Assembly: GCA_946965045.2 (NCBI GenBank)
Contig: OX337228.1
Coordinates: 5,642,001-5,706,000 of the forward strand
Direction of reading: 5' to 3'
DNA from: Epithemia pelagica
Lineage: Eukaryota; Bacillariophyta; Bacillariophyceae; Surirellales; Surirellaceae
DNA length: 64,000 bases
A model generated the notes under the pieces. It was not told where the DNA came from, made no database searches, and saw only the letters and a list, made by a program, of their open reading frames with translations. This document shows positions 30,117 to 40,670 of the stretch, in pieces. Numbering within the stretch: position 1 is the first letter of the stretch; the number at the start of each line of letters is the position of its first letter. Made by a program: the position numbers and the translations under genes.

Positions 30117-31729
30117 ATGATACTCTTCTTCTTCACCTGTTGTGGTCTCGTCATGATTTGGCAATCAACAGCAACTTCGACAATGGTTGTCTCTCCAGCC
30201 ACTCGCCGAATACCACAAATCATTTTCCCAGCCGCTTGCCAAAGCTTGGATCGTCCTCCGTTTCGTGCCCGTTTGGACATATCATACATATATCGCATTG
30301 ATTTTAACGATGGCAACAACCCCGATCTCACGGGTATAGAAGAGGCTGTTACGCGTCAGCTTGGTCTGTCTCTGAACATGTGTGACGATAAGAGGCGTCC
30401 CAGAATTGCCATAGCCTACTCAGGCGAGGGACATGAGATTTCTCCAAGCAGTGAGTTAACAATGATATTCTGCGCTGCTCTTGGCCACTCTAACGACATT
30501 TTTAAGTTCGATGCTACCCTTCCGGAAATGATGACAACTGCAGGATCGTTCACGGCAAAAGTTCAATGCTGATGGATAGCGTGGATTTGGACATAACAGC
30601 CTGGGTCATGGACATTATCCGTGACACCGTTCAAGATGTGGACATGTTGAACATGTTTACCTCTCGACCTCTTGTTAGTGCAAGCTTGCTGGGTCGTACT
30701 GGAGAAACACTTGTACCTTTGGATGATCCCGGCGAAACCTCAGTCGAAAAGGAACGAGATAGCAGTGATATTCCATTGGTCCTTGTTCTTCTCCTCTCCT
30801 TACTTGTATTCTTACTGGTGATTCTGATACTGGTTTCTTGCGGCATGGGAGATGGTGTCCGGGCGGAAAGAAAGACACCCCCCAAAACGGACGAAGCTCC
30901 AAGTCGCACAAGTCGAAAATGGAACCAAATTGAAGAAGTCCAAAGTCGCTCACACGCAACTAGCGAACCATGTATACCTCAGCAAGTCCAGTCATCGACA
31001 TGGAGTATATCTGACATCACCTATGAGACCAACTCACATGAAACAGTCAAGGGATCCACAAAAATGGACCACATCGACGAGGAAGTTCCCATTGATGAGT
31101 ACGAACAAGATCGTGCAGACGCGGCTGAGTTGAAACATAAATCTCAGACAAGGCCAAGTGCGACAACGAAAGCCAGTCGTAAATGGTCTCCAACCCATCT
31201 TCGAGAATCTCCCTTGAAGAGGACGCAAGAAATACGGCCATCGTCGTTGCGCCAAATCTATTCTGTTGATATGGAGTCATGCGTTCGAATAAGACGGACG
31301 GAGGACCTTGAAACCTTGGATTGTTCAAGAATGATGGAAAATGACAATGTTGTTGGTGCTGATGCTTATGGAACGGTTCAATCGAAACAGGTTACATCAC
31401 CGGCGTCTTTGAATGCCCCGTCCTCTCATGTACCCATCCAAGAATCAGACAAACTCAAACCATTGTTCCCTCAAGTTCCTGAATCAGTCCATTTTGTCGA
31501 ACCCAGGTTGACCACCGTGGTAACCCCGACCAATGTTTCCTGTAACTCTTCGACGACCTTCTCTGAAGCGTCATCGGAAGCTGTCGGTGTCACAACATAC
31601 CAGTCCACGGGAAGCGCCTTGGGAACCATTAGTGACGTACGCTCGTTTTGGGCCCCGTCTCCGTTCGAACTACGACAAGAGCGGGAACTAGAAATCGCTT
31701 CGTCCGACACGGACGACATCTTGGAATAA
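30117..31729 (+). CDS. Type I single-pass membrane protein, probably diatom-restricted
   Basis: Exons 30117-30450 and 30507-31729 are joined across a 56-bp intron (GTGAGT...TTTTTAAG), giving 518 aa. A signal peptide (MILFFFTCCGLVMIWQSTAT) is followed by an extracellular or lumenal domain of about 180 residues. This domain has spaced cysteines, two of them in CYPSGNDDNC just after the splice. One transmembrane helix follows (IPLVLVLLLSLLVFLLVILILVSC), then a cytosolic tail of about 290 residues, polar and Ser/Thr-rich. The acceptor was chosen because it restores a Cys-x8-Cys segment in frame; a later CAG acceptor at 30543 is the alternative. I recall similar multigene membrane proteins in diatoms but know no function. 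Confidence 0.7.
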
Positions 31730-31902
31730 CAAAAGAGTAGGAACGTGTCCAAGATGATCCATAATGAATTCGAGCCTTAAGTAAATTGTGTTTATGGGAA
31801 TGTCATTCCTCGTTTCAAAAAGAGCGATGTAGAGATTCAAGAAGGTCGAGCGAACCACAGAGCCGAAACGAGGATCATGCATGCACTGGCGTGCAACTAT
31901 GA

Positions 31903-32583
31903 TCATTGCTTGGACGTTGGTACAGCTCCAGTATTTTCGGTAAGACTCTCCCCACGGTCTTGATATTGATCAACCGTTTGGCGTACTTGTTTATCAAAGT
32001 TGGGCGATTGAAGAATGGGTTCGGTTGGTTTACTGAAAGGATTCATAATGTAGTCCGCGTAGTGTTTGTGAACACTGGATAACAACTTTTTAATCTTTTG
32101 TTCTGCCGGACTGAGCGACGAGGATGAGGAGGTTGTTTTCAATACGCTTTCGACCCAAGGAGAGCTCTTTCCCGGTATTGTCTCTGTTTCACAGAGGGCT
32201 AGGAACTTGATGTTGGTCGCAGACACATGCCCATAGACAGCGCAGGTACCATCGAGAATGGTCAGCAAGCCTAACCAAGCAGAGTAGTTGCTGTTCCTTC
32301 TCAACGGCATGGTTCCATCTTGCTTACTGGACCCTATCATTTCTTCCAAGGGATCCAACGACGCGTGAAGCAACAGCTGATGTTCTATTGACAAGGACTG
32401 GCCCTGATTCTTGGACGAGACCGTTTGACTCGTTAAACCAAATCCAAAATGATCTGGATTGCTGGAATCCTTATTATCTCCTGTGGAAGGTGCTACATCT
32501 CCAAACCTCGCAATGTTTTCACAGCCACACAAATAGAGAGGCTCGTTACTCTTTCCAATAATGGCAATGCCCAACAGCTTCAT
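31903..32583 (-). CDS. TRAPPC2L: TRAPP complex subunit 2-like protein (TRAPPC2L)
   Basis: A single-exon 226-aa protein starts at the ATG at 32583 (MKLLGIAIIGKSNEPLYL). It shows the longin-like Sedlin fold: IAIIGKSNEPLYL for strand 1-2, LLLHASLDPLEEM for helix 1, the central LGLLTILDGTCAVYGHVSATNIKFLAL, and the final helix with HKHYADYIMNPF. TRAPPC2L is a core subunit of the TRAPP tethering and Rab-GEF complexes at ER-Golgi and Golgi membranes. The usual length is about 140 aa; this protein has polar insertions after the first strand pair and a roughly 40-residue Ser/Gln-rich C-terminal tail. The frame is open 11 codons further upstream, but the longin start fits the family. Confidence 0.85.
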   Translation of the reverse strand: MKLLGIAIIGKSNEPLYLCGCENIARFGDVAPSTGDNKDSSNPDHFGFGLTSQTVSSKNQGQSLSIEHQLLLHASLDPLEEMIGSSKQDGTMPLRRNSNYSAWLGLLTILDGTCAVYGHVSATNIKFLALCETETIPGKSSPWVESVLKTTSSSSSLSPAEQKIKKLLSSVHKHYADYIMNPFSKPTEPILQSPNFDKQVRQTVDQYQDRGESLTENTGAVPTSKQ

Positions 32584-32748
32584 GGTTTCCGCCGTCGTCT
32601 CAAAAGATACACACAATAATTTCTCTCTTGGGGTTCCACGTCACATTCGTGACTCAAAAGTGTAGCGCGACTGCGGGCCGGCTTCAACGGTAGGTGCGAC
32701 TCACCGTGGCATCAGAAAAATGAGCCGCCCATTCTACAAAATAGCAGC

Positions 32749-34434
32749 ATGGCATCAACGTCCCATGGAGATGGTTCTTCTGGTTCAAAGATCAACCGAC
32801 GGTTACGAGATTCCCCCGACCCCACTGTACAAAATGAAAATGGGCAACAAGGACACGTCGACGAGCCTTCGTCCGATCTTCTTGAATCCTTGATCAATCC
32901 GGATTTTGAAGAATTGGCGTCCCAGTTTCGGGAGTTCCGCCGCGCCTATCGACATGTCCAGCAAACACAGGCTGGGAGACCCTTTGCGGCATGCATCACG
33001 CAAGAATTCAGCATTGCCTTGACCAAGGCCTTACTACACACTACTTGGGGTATTTCCCTGTCCGATCTACCCTTACATCATCTTTGTCCACCCGTTCCGA
33101 ATCGGTACTTTATGGTTCATTGGCTTCAACAAACTATTCTTCCGTACATCCAATCAAATGAGTGTTTTCGTTCCACACGACGCCTGACATTTTCAGGACT
33201 TGATATTGGTACTGGGGCAACCTGCATCTACCCGCTTTTATTCATGGCATCCCTCCAAAAGAACCCAAGAAGCACGCTCCAAGGACCGTGGAGAATTTGG
33301 GCATCGGATGTGGACAACGAAGCAATTGATTTAGCAGTTGCAAATGTTCGGAGCAACCAGATGCAAAGTCATATACAACCATTTCTAGTTCCCCCATCCA
33401 CTCGTCAATCGAACCATCAATCCACCAACGAGGTGTCATTCGCCACAGGACAGGCTCCATCACGTCGAGGTCCACTGCGCCAGGCACTCGACACAATTGC
33501 GGCTCATCATGCTGCCCCATCCTTACACTCTGACTGGGCAGATTTTGATTTTTGTCTGACGAATCCTCCCTTCTACGACAATGCTACGGACCTCACACAG
33601 ACGCGGCAGGGAGACGGTCGTTCTCGAACCTCCATGACGGTACATGAAGGAACCTACCCTGAAGGAGAAATAGGCTTTGCTTGTGATATTTTGATGGATC
33701 AATGTCAGTCAATGCTTTTGCCTTCGACTCAACAGCAATCACCACCAGTCGGTACTCCGGGATGGACTGTCATTATGTGTGGCAAAAAGTCTTCCTTTGT
33801 AACCTTGTACAATATTGTGGTACAAGTCTTGGGATTCGCTCACGTGTGTTCGACTAAATTTGGACCTGGAAATTTCACGAGATGGTTTCTCGCTTGGACA
33901 TGGCAGGGTGATCCAATGCCGCAATCTCCACTGGTAGCCAAAGACTCGTGGGAGTTCTCAGTGGTTGTTACAGATTCCAAGAGTGAGAATCTCGCATTGG
34001 ACAAAGTGGCACAACGCATGTTCAATTTTGGTCAAGAGTTTTCACTCGCCTGCAAGGAAACTGTCCCCTCGCATTCTACTCCTAAGAGCGAAACTAGATC
34101 GCGCATGTTTGAATTATGGAAGGATGAATCTCCCATGGAGGTCGTTGGGGCATGGGTTCGAGATGACCAGCTGCTACCGGACGACCTCCAACGGATTCTT
34201 GCCCATACAGCAGTCCAGACTCGACGACGGCTTCTTCCATCACAAGGGCACTTTCATCTCACCATAGAGCTACTACATGCATCGTCCACGGAAGGCGTAC
34301 TGGTCCATGTGTGTGCTTACAGTCACACGCATTGTGGCAAACGAGAAGTGGCCCATCTGAAACAGCAAATACCAGGAGAGATTATGCAGACCAACCGCAA
34401 ATGGCGACGTCGACTGCAACGACAGGAAAACTAG
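32749..34434 (+). CDS. METTL16: METTL16-type RNA N6-adenosine methyltransferase
   Basis: A single-exon 561-aa protein. A short polar N-terminus leads into the family-specific INPDFEELASQFREFRRAY segment and an ALTKALLHTTWGISLSDLP block. The Rossmann SAM-binding motif LDIGTGATCIYPLL and acidic SDVDNEAIDLA follow, then the catalytic NPPF at about 272-275. A later GKKSSFVTLYNIV...FTRWFLAWTW block corresponds to the METTL16 post-catalytic region. METTL16 methylates U6 snRNA and some mRNAs, and bacterial relatives (RlmF) methylate 23S rRNA. The C-terminal 150 residues could correspond to the vertebrate-conserved RNA-binding region, but that is uncertain. It is divergent from TRAPPC2L with a 165-bp spacer. 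Confidence 0.87.
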   Translation: MASTSHGDGSSGSKINRRLRDSPDPTVQNENGQQGHVDEPSSDLLESLINPDFEELASQFREFRRAYRHVQQTQAGRPFAACITQEFSIALTKALLHTTWGISLSDLPLHHLCPPVPNRYFMVHWLQQTILPYIQSNECFRSTRRLTFSGLDIGTGATCIYPLLFMASLQKNPRSTLQGPWRIWASDVDNEAIDLAVANVRSNQMQSHIQPFLVPPSTRQSNHQSTNEVSFATGQAPSRRGPLRQALDTIAAHHAAPSLHSDWADFDFCLTNPPFYDNATDLTQTRQGDGRSRTSMTVHEGTYPEGEIGFACDILMDQCQSMLLPSTQQQSPPVGTPGWTVIMCGKKSSFVTLYNIVVQVLGFAHVCSTKFGPGNFTRWFLAWTWQGDPMPQSPLVAKDSWEFSVVVTDSKSENLALDKVAQRMFNFGQEFSLACKETVPSHSTPKSETRSRMFELWKDESPMEVVGAWVRDDQLLPDDLQRILAHTAVQTRRRLLPSQGHFHLTIELLHASSTEGVLVHVCAYSHTHCGKREVAHLKQQIPGEIMQTNRKWRRRLQRQEN

Positions 34435-34509
34435 GAGCAGTCAATTCCTTTTCCTAGTGGTGGACTTGTCCTGGAACTAGACGAGAGTTTGTTTAAAAGC
34501 ACTATATAT

Positions 34510-35925
34510 CTAGGACACTGGGACGACCATTCCCCGAATGTCTTTGACAAACTTGATGGCGCTTTTGACTCCCAGTTTCTCAGCAAGCATCCCTGGAACG
34601 GCCGTAGAATAAACGTGAGTAATTGCAGTCAGCACACTTTCACCCTCCCCATGTGGTTGTATTAGATTCACACCGAGCAGTATATCGGAAGTTCCAATAT
34701 TCTTATCCTCGGGCTGTGGTCCAACGGCACGGCTGAGCAATAACCAGGAAGTCTCTTCTCCAGGCTTTTGGGTTTTCTTTGATGGAAAAAGGCTGTCAAC
34801 AGGGCAAGCATGTAGCAAAGTGGTCGATCGTAGAGGCTTTCCTCCGACTGGAACATTGTTGGTGTTTTGTACAATTTTGGTCCGTTCATCAGATGATTTC
34901 CAAAGATCCAGTCGACCAGTACTCCACTTATTGTAAGCTTTGACACGGTTTGAATCCAACAACAACTCGATGAACTCCATGGGTGATAACGGTACGATCG
35001 AGCGGCTCTTGATGAATGGAGCAGCTGCACCGTAGTACGATTTATCATCACTACTTTTGAGCCGTGCTCGTCCTGTCCACACATGAATTCCACCTTCTTC
35101 AAGGCTCTCTTTGAAACTTGAAGACACTTTTGTCCATGCAACCCACTCGTTCGATTCATCGTTGGATGAGAGACGATAGCCTGTTCTTGCAAGACCCTCC
35201 AACAGTTCCATATGCTCGGGGAACTCATTTCCCGTGAGTCGGTTCCATAAGCTCTGAGGAATGAGAGGATCCATCAAATGTTTTAAGTCTTGGCTTCCAG
35301 TGACGTCATGCTTTGTTGCCAACGCGACTGAGCTTTCTTTCTTCTTTCTTGACTTTAAACTTGCGAGGAGTATTGAGTTTTCTCTTGGATTTGCTGAAAC
35401 CAATGTGGTTGCAACTGGCTGGTCACCAAACTGTGCAAAGTCTACTTTACTTGAAGCTTTCTCGCTCGCTGTTTCAGGCGTACGAAGCGCTGCTGATACG
35501 ACCAGAGATACTGTTTTCGTCGCGACCGTTGCAGCCACTGCAGTTTTTTTTAGCAGCGACGATTTTTGCTTTGATGAAGGAGAGAATGGCAGCCATTCTC
35601 TCGATCTGTTTGTGCCTGAACATCCACCTCGGCTTCCCCGTACAGAAGGTAGCACCTCCTCCACAAGATCGTTGACTCTGGTACTGATCACATCTCTCAG
35701 ACCACTTCTATTCACCCAGAAATGTGCAATTTGATCGTAACATGTTGCACAGAATCGATGGGCCGATGTGAGGTCGAGGATTTCGGTCCCTGCTCGATGC
35801 AAGGAAATATAGTCCATGTCATGATATCTTCTGGATCCTGCAGATATTGCACTGCTGGTTGGAAGCAAATAGAAGACAATCAGAGCCACTTGAACTCTTG
35901 GTAATGCCAAAATCCTCTTCAACAT
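34510..35925 (-). CDS. START-like lipid-binding domain protein with signal peptide
   Basis: A single-exon 471-aa protein. The N-terminus (MLKRILALPRVQVALIVFYLLPTSSAISAG) is a signal peptide or anchor. Residues about 80-200 are Ser/Lys/Ala-rich and poorly ordered. The C-terminal ~250 residues have START-domain features: LSPMEFIELLLDSNRVKAYNKWSTG, a central strand region (LLLSRAVGPQ), and a closing amphipathic helix (PGMLAEKLGVKSAIKFVKDIRG). START domains carry lipids in a hydrophobic cavity. The ligand and compartment are unknown; the signal peptide suggests the secretory system or plastid membranes. The assignment is by fold-level pattern, so moderate confidence. Confidence 0.6.
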   Translation of the reverse strand: MLKRILALPRVQVALIVFYLLPTSSAISAGSRRYHDMDYISLHRAGTEILDLTSAHRFCATCYDQIAHFWVNRSGLRDVISTRVNDLVEEVLPSVRGSRGGCSGTNRSREWLPFSPSSKQKSSLLKKTAVAATVATKTVSLVVSAALRTPETASEKASSKVDFAQFGDQPVATTLVSANPRENSILLASLKSRKKKESSVALATKHDVTGSQDLKHLMDPLIPQSLWNRLTGNEFPEHMELLEGLARTGYRLSSNDESNEWVAWTKVSSSFKESLEEGGIHVWTGRARLKSSDDKSYYGAAAPFIKSRSIVPLSPMEFIELLLDSNRVKAYNKWSTGRLDLWKSSDERTKIVQNTNNVPVGGKPLRSTTLLHACPVDSLFPSKKTQKPGEETSWLLLSRAVGPQPEDKNIGTSDILLGVNLIQPHGEGESVLTAITHVYSTAVPGMLAEKLGVKSAIKFVKDIRGMVVPVS

Positions 35926-36015
35926 CGTTCGATTTCAAATCTCAACATTGTTTGACGGCAACATGAACAGTTGGCGCTACCATAGCTAAATAGCTACATT
36001 ACGTCTTCGATTTGC

Positions 36016-36189
36016 TGTATAAATCCTGCCACTACACGCTACAAAACGGGGTATACGGCGTGCAACAAGTGGCTAGACCAAAATTATGACTAGAAAACTA
36101 GATGCGTAGCAGCATATGTAGGCGATGCATATTCGCCAATATGCGACCATGTATCCGCCAATATGCGACCTGTTGGCGGGATTTATTCA
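36016..36189 (-). repeat. 3' LTR of the second copia element
   Basis: A 174-bp direct repeat of 42916-43089, short for an LTR. It contains two nearly identical short units around CATATTCGCCAATATGCGACCATG and TATCCGCCAATATGCGACCTG. The adjacent purine-rich tract on the minus strand is weak (CGCGGGGAC). Confidence 0.92.
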
Positions 36190-36343
36190 GTCCCCGCGAG
36201 CTAGATCGGAAGCATTTCGACTAGGTCGCCCACGACTTGTTTCAGCAGAGGCCGGTCCATCAGGACTATTTTTTCTCAATTAAGAGGGGTGTCTATTCGG
36301 ACAATAAAAGAGGGGTGTGAGGACAATGAATTCGATCATGTAA

Positions 36344-39300
36344 TCACCACAAAACACGTTGTGCTAGAAAACGCAATCGGGGTCCTGGTAACGATTTTGT
36401 CAGCAGGTCCGCAAGATTGGTTTCACCTTCTTCCCAGGCGATACGCACGATGTTGGCGGCTTGTGCCTCACGTGTGCGATGGTAAGCAATCGCATTGTGT
36501 TTCTTCTTCAGAGTGACTTCAGGCATGGTTGCACTCTTGAACACAGATTCATTATCACAGAACACATTGGTTTCGCCATCAAGTGGAATGCCCATCATTC
36601 TCAACTTGTAACGGAAACCCTCTATCTGTTCGATGGCAGTCTTCATTGCGACAAATTCGGAGCCAAATGTTGATGTCTCAACAGTACTCTGTCGTTTGGA
36701 ATACCACAAGATAGGTGCTCGTTGTAAGAACATAAGAATACCAGTTTGTGAGCGACGCGTAGCAAGACAACCAGCGTGATCGGCATCAACAAAACAAGTT
36801 GTGGTAACAGCCCGTCCACGAGGTGGTGGCATATTGGGCGGCAAAGGGTCACTAGCATCGGGGTAGTATTCAGACCAGTCTGCCTGGAAGAAACGATCCT
36901 CGTCGAAGGTCGGAGTTGTGTCGTCGAACACTAGGGTGGAACGTCCATGCGCTTTTAGGTATGCAAAAATGTGCAAGGCTTGTTCGAGGTGTCCTTCACG
37001 TGGCATGGCTAGATATCGGGACAGTTGTGATACGGCAACAATGATATCGATACGACCAAGTTCCACAACCCAACGAAGGATACCAATTAGTCCCTGATAG
37101 TAATTTGCACGTCGGGGGTCCAGTTCAGGAGATGAGTCGATCTCAGGACGATACCCAGTGGCAAGCGGAGTTGAGACTCGTGTCTGTAGCTTTTGGCCAA
37201 CTTTAGACAGTTCGGTCTCAATTTCAGATATGGCACGTTTAACATATTTGTCGGAGGACATGGCCCATCGGGGTTTGTTCTCAGGATCGTCAGTATCTGG
37301 TATGGTATAGTGTCGAATCTCAGATCCCAAGTATTCGTCTGGGTCTTTAATACTCTCGGGTTTGATGGTATACCGTTTTTCCAGATCATTCATGATCGAT
37401 CGCGGATCATGACTGACACAGAGTATGTCGTCTATGTAGACAAGTACATACTCATAGTATTGGAACCCATCAGATGGTCGGACTTGAGGTCGAAGCCAGA
37501 CATCAGGGTCAGCCAAGCAACTGTTGAACTTCATTTCACGAAGTGTTGCGGCAATGTGATCACGCCAACGAGCAGCAGAACTCTTCAAACCATACAGAGC
37601 ACGAACAATCAGTGCAGGTCGGCCAACGTTTTCGGGACCAAATTCTAGTCCCGCCGTAATATAAGTTCGCTCTTTTGTTGGTGCATTGAGGTATGCATTT
37701 TGTACGTCCCCGGCCAACACGTCCAGGCCATTAAGGGCAGCGATAGTGAATGCAATTCGTACGCTATCACGGGATACAACACTGGAGTACGTGGATTCCT
37801 TTGGTGGATCAGTCTTATGCCCACCGGCAACCAGTCGGGCTTTGCGGCGAAGATCAGACTTGATATCAAAGACCATATGACATGGGATATGTTTGTATCC
37901 AATTGGTACTTTGTCATCATCACGGAATTCAAAGGCAATGCGAACATTTTTCATCTCCTTTTCGATGGCTTTCCGCCAGAAATCAGTCCCCGTTCGACGA
38001 TCAATCTCAAGAGCTTCTTGAACGGTTTTGGGCAGTTCAATACCATATTTGTGGGTACGTTTCCAATAGCGAGATTTCACTTTCGCAAGAATCACACCAC
38101 GTTTGCGTAACGTATGTGGAACCCACCAGGCATAGGCCGGTTCTTTGGCAAGCCCCGCCGCAACAGCATATTCGGCTAGTTGTACAGGCGAATCGTTTTT
38201 GAGATCTTTGAGAGGGATCCAAACAGTAGAACCATCGGAGAGTTCACACTCATGTTCCCAACCAACGGTTGTATGGCGTTGACGGCCATTCAACCAGTCC
38301 GGATCCGTTCGGAGGACAGCGTCCTTGGTTTTGCGATGTCCAATGATATCCTTTACAATGGCATAGGAGTTGCCCTCAGTGTCGACTTGAGAGTAAAGGT
38401 TCTCGGCAATGAGATTAGCAGCAAGAGATTCGGTGGATCCATCGGGATACAGCACGTCATAGAAACGTGTGTCTAAGATTGGATTTGGATCACGTTTGCC
38501 AATTGGTCGACCATGTTCATCTTTGGAGCGGCCTATGATCTTGGCTCTGGCCTGGTCCCCGCCATGCGGCAGCATGACTTCGGCTGTGAGATATTCGTCT
38601 AGCTCCTCCGGAGTGTAGTCGTCAGCATCAGGGAGAGGTGTATCAGAGTCAAGAGCAGCAGGAAAGAGAGATTCACTTTCGTCTTCTCCAAAGAAATCAT
38701 CGGGTGGATCAGGGGAAACGTTGGCGGCATCTTCATCGGAAGACGGCGATGTATCCACAAGGAGAGTCTTGATAAGACCATCATAGACTTCCAGTTGTTG
38801 ACGGATTGTGGGATTTTTCATATCGTCGTCAGGGATTGCCCACACATCTTTTCGGACAATAACTCGACCTTTCTCTGTCAAGACGTTGAAAGCCATGTCA
38901 TCAATACAGTCATCGGCAAGACCAAGCCAGCGCCCAATACATTTACGCTCATGAGGGAAGTCATGCGACGGCGTATAATAGTATACAGGTTGATAGAAAT
39001 CAAACAAAGCCATGGGAGAGATGTCGGGTGTCGATCCAAGAACGTGTTCAAATGGCGTTCGTCCATTAAGTTCAGGGATATCAGAGGCAGTTAACTGGCG
39101 GACAGAGGCAACCCACTTCAGCGCATAGGACCATGTGCGTCGTGGTGCACCAGTTTGACGTAACTTCCTAATAACACCTTTCTTCAACTCACGGATGCTC
39201 GCTTCGGCGGCATTCTGCCATTGACTGTATGGGACGGTCACTTCTTGTTTGATACGGTACTCATTACAGATGTCACGAGAACGTCCATGAAATAGCTCCT

Positions 39301-40600
39301 GCGCACCATCAGAAATTAACGTCTGAGGAATTCCGACATTCTGGATAAGGGACATCAGACCTTCAGGGTGTTGCTTCTTTGATTTCCAGGGATAGACAAA
39401 ATCATAGCCCTTTCCATCAGTAAATACGGAAGCACCCGTGTGAAGATCAAGCGATGGGCACTTGGAGAACATCTCGTCGCAAAACCATCGTCCCTTGACA
39501 TTCGGGAATTTGAGCCATGGAGCTTTCTTTCGAACCTTGCGTTCAGATGGGACAAGGACATTTCGGACCCCAGCCTGGGTTGTCACTTGTAAAGTCTTCT
39601 TGGCCTTAGTTAGGCCGACATTCCATCGAGAAGACAAGGTCTGGGGATCAAGTACAGTCTTAGAAGAAGATGGCAAGACTTTTACGGCTTTCGTTGGTCG
39701 TGACGAAGCAGACTTAACGGCTTTGAGAAAGTATTCGTCGGGATCAAGGTCCTCAATGTCCACAGTGTCCTCGGCACTTGGTGGATGGGACACTCGAACG
39801 GCAGCAACTAAGCGGTTGCATAGTTCATCCTCGTCATTCTCAAGTTCCATGCAATAGCCATAGGTTTCGTCGTATGATCGGACGGCAGCAACCAATCGCG
39901 GGACACAGGATGCGGCAATCGAATTCGGATCAACTTGGCGGACAGCAGATGCATTGGATGCATTGGCTTTCTCCTCCGCGGCAGCAAAGGTGGACGAATG
40001 AGGGTGCCACACCGAATCAGCAGTCATGACTATCCGTGGGAGCGACTCGAGCTCCTCCGGGGTTGGCTTCGTGGTCGCAAAGCCAGAGATAACACCGGAC
40101 ATTTCTAGAGGAATGATCAGGTCAGCATCGGGAATACGAATGCTGTGTGTGCAGTAAGGGTCAAACTGACGCGGCACATCATGGACAATGAGGCCGTTTG
40201 AACGCAGTTGATTGGGACAAATCAATGATTGGGACAATCGGTCCCCGAAGAATAACGACTCGTGAAACAGCAATAGATAACTATTGTTGTGGGCATCAGT
40301 CCAGACAGTGGCGGTCGTGGTGACGGGGATACGCTCGAGGGGTTTATATTCCTCTGAGAATGGGGAAACAGTGATGTAACGGTCAGGTTCCCTGAATTTG
40401 ACAAAGTTGCGACCAACACAACAAGTGTCAGCATGCGAGTCCATTTCACATGTCAGATCAATCGGATCAGTGGCATGGGACTGTGATACGGCAGCACATA
40501 AACGGTGTGCAAAGGCTAAGCGGAAGGTAGGGGTGCCTACAAGTGAGAAATGTGGACGGATAAGATTCGTTTTATCAATTTCATCACTGGGCACACAGCC
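36344..40600 (-). CDS. Copia Pol of the second element (PR-IN-RT-RNase H)
   Basis: About 1,418 codons are open from just after a TGA (40603-40601) to the stop at 36344. The protease-like motif is EMDSHADTCCVG (His replaces the usual Gly after DS/T). Integrase residues are in LDLHTGASVFTDGKG, TLISDGAQEL and NAAEASIREL. RT contains HMVFDIKSDLRRKARLVAGGH, LYGLKSSAARW and the YIDD box near 37430. RNase H contains CFVDADHAGC, VETSTFGSEFVA and FCDNESVF. The frame has no ATG at its start; its first codons are Gly-Cys-Val. It must therefore be expressed from gag by recoding, or it has been separated from gag by mutations. Confidence 0.9.
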   Translation of the reverse strand, partial: GCVPSDEIDKTNLIRPHFSLVGTPTFRLAFAHRLCAAVSQSHATDPIDLTCEMDSHADTCCVGRNFVKFREPDRYITVSPFSEEYKPLERIPVTTTATVWTDAHNNSYLLLFHESLFFGDRLSQSLICPNQLRSNGLIVHDVPRQFDPYCTHSIRIPDADLIIPLEMSGVISGFATTKPTPEELESLPRIVMTADSVWHPHSSTFAAAEEKANASNASAVRQVDPNSIAASCVPRLVAAVRSYDETYGYCMELENDEDELCNRLVAAVRVSHPPSAEDTVDIEDLDPDEYFLKAVKSASSRPTKAVKVLPSSSKTVLDPQTLSSRWNVGLTKAKKTLQVTTQAGVRNVLVPSERKVRKKAPWLKFPNVKGRWFCDEMFSKCPSLDLHTGASVFTDGKGYDFVYPWKSKKQHPEGLMSLIQNVGIPQTLISDGAQELFHGRSRDICNEYRIKQEVTVPYSQWQNAAEASIRELKKGVIRKLRQTGAPRRTWSYALKWVASVRQLTASDIPELNGRTPFEHVLGSTPDISPMALFDFYQPVYYYTPSHDFPHERKCIGRWLGLADDCIDDMAFNVLTEKGRVIVRKDVWAIPDDDMKNPTIRQQLEVYDGLIKTLLVDTSPSSDEDAANVSPDPPDDFFGEDESESLFPAALDSDTPLPDADDYTPEELDEYLTAEVMLPHGGDQARAKIIGRSKDEHGRPIGKRDPNPILDTRFYDVLYPDGSTESLAANLIAENLYSQVDTEGNSYAIVKDIIGHRKTKDAVLRTDPDWLNGRQRHTTVGWEHECELSDGSTVWIPLKDLKNDSPVQLAEYAVAAGLAKEPAYAWWVPHTLRKRGVILAKVKSRYWKRTHKYGIELPKTVQEALEIDRRTGTDFWRKAIEKEMKNVRIAFEFRDDDKVPIGYKHIPCHMVFDIKSDLRRKARLVAGGHKTDPPKESTYSSVVSRDSVRIAFTIAALNGLDVLAGDVQNAYLNAPTKERTYITAGLEFGPENVGRPALIVRALYGLKSSAARWRDHIAATLREMKFNSCLADPDVWLRPQVRPSDGFQYYEYVLVYIDDILCVSHDPRSIMNDLEKRYTIKPESIKDPDEYLGSEIRHYTIPDTDDPENKPRWAMSSDKYVKRAISEIETELSKVGQKLQTRVSTPLATGYRPEIDSSPELDPRRANYYQGLIGILRWVVELGRIDIIVAVSQLSRYLAMPREGHLEQALHIFAYLKAHGRSTLVFDDTTPTFDEDRFFQADWSEYYPDASDPLPPNMPPPRGRAVTTTCFVDADHAGCLATRRSQTGILMFLQRAPILWYSKRQSTVETSTFGSEFVAMKTAIEQIEGFRYKLRMMGIPLDGETNVFCDNESVFKSATMPEVTLKKKHNAIAYHRTREAQAANIVRIAWEEGETNLADLLTKSLPGPRLRFLAQRVLW

Positions 40601-40670
40601 TCAGGTCTGCTTTGTGGCCTTCTCTGCAAGGGCAGCTTTCGCAACGGCAGTTGTAGGCTCCTTGGTTTCA

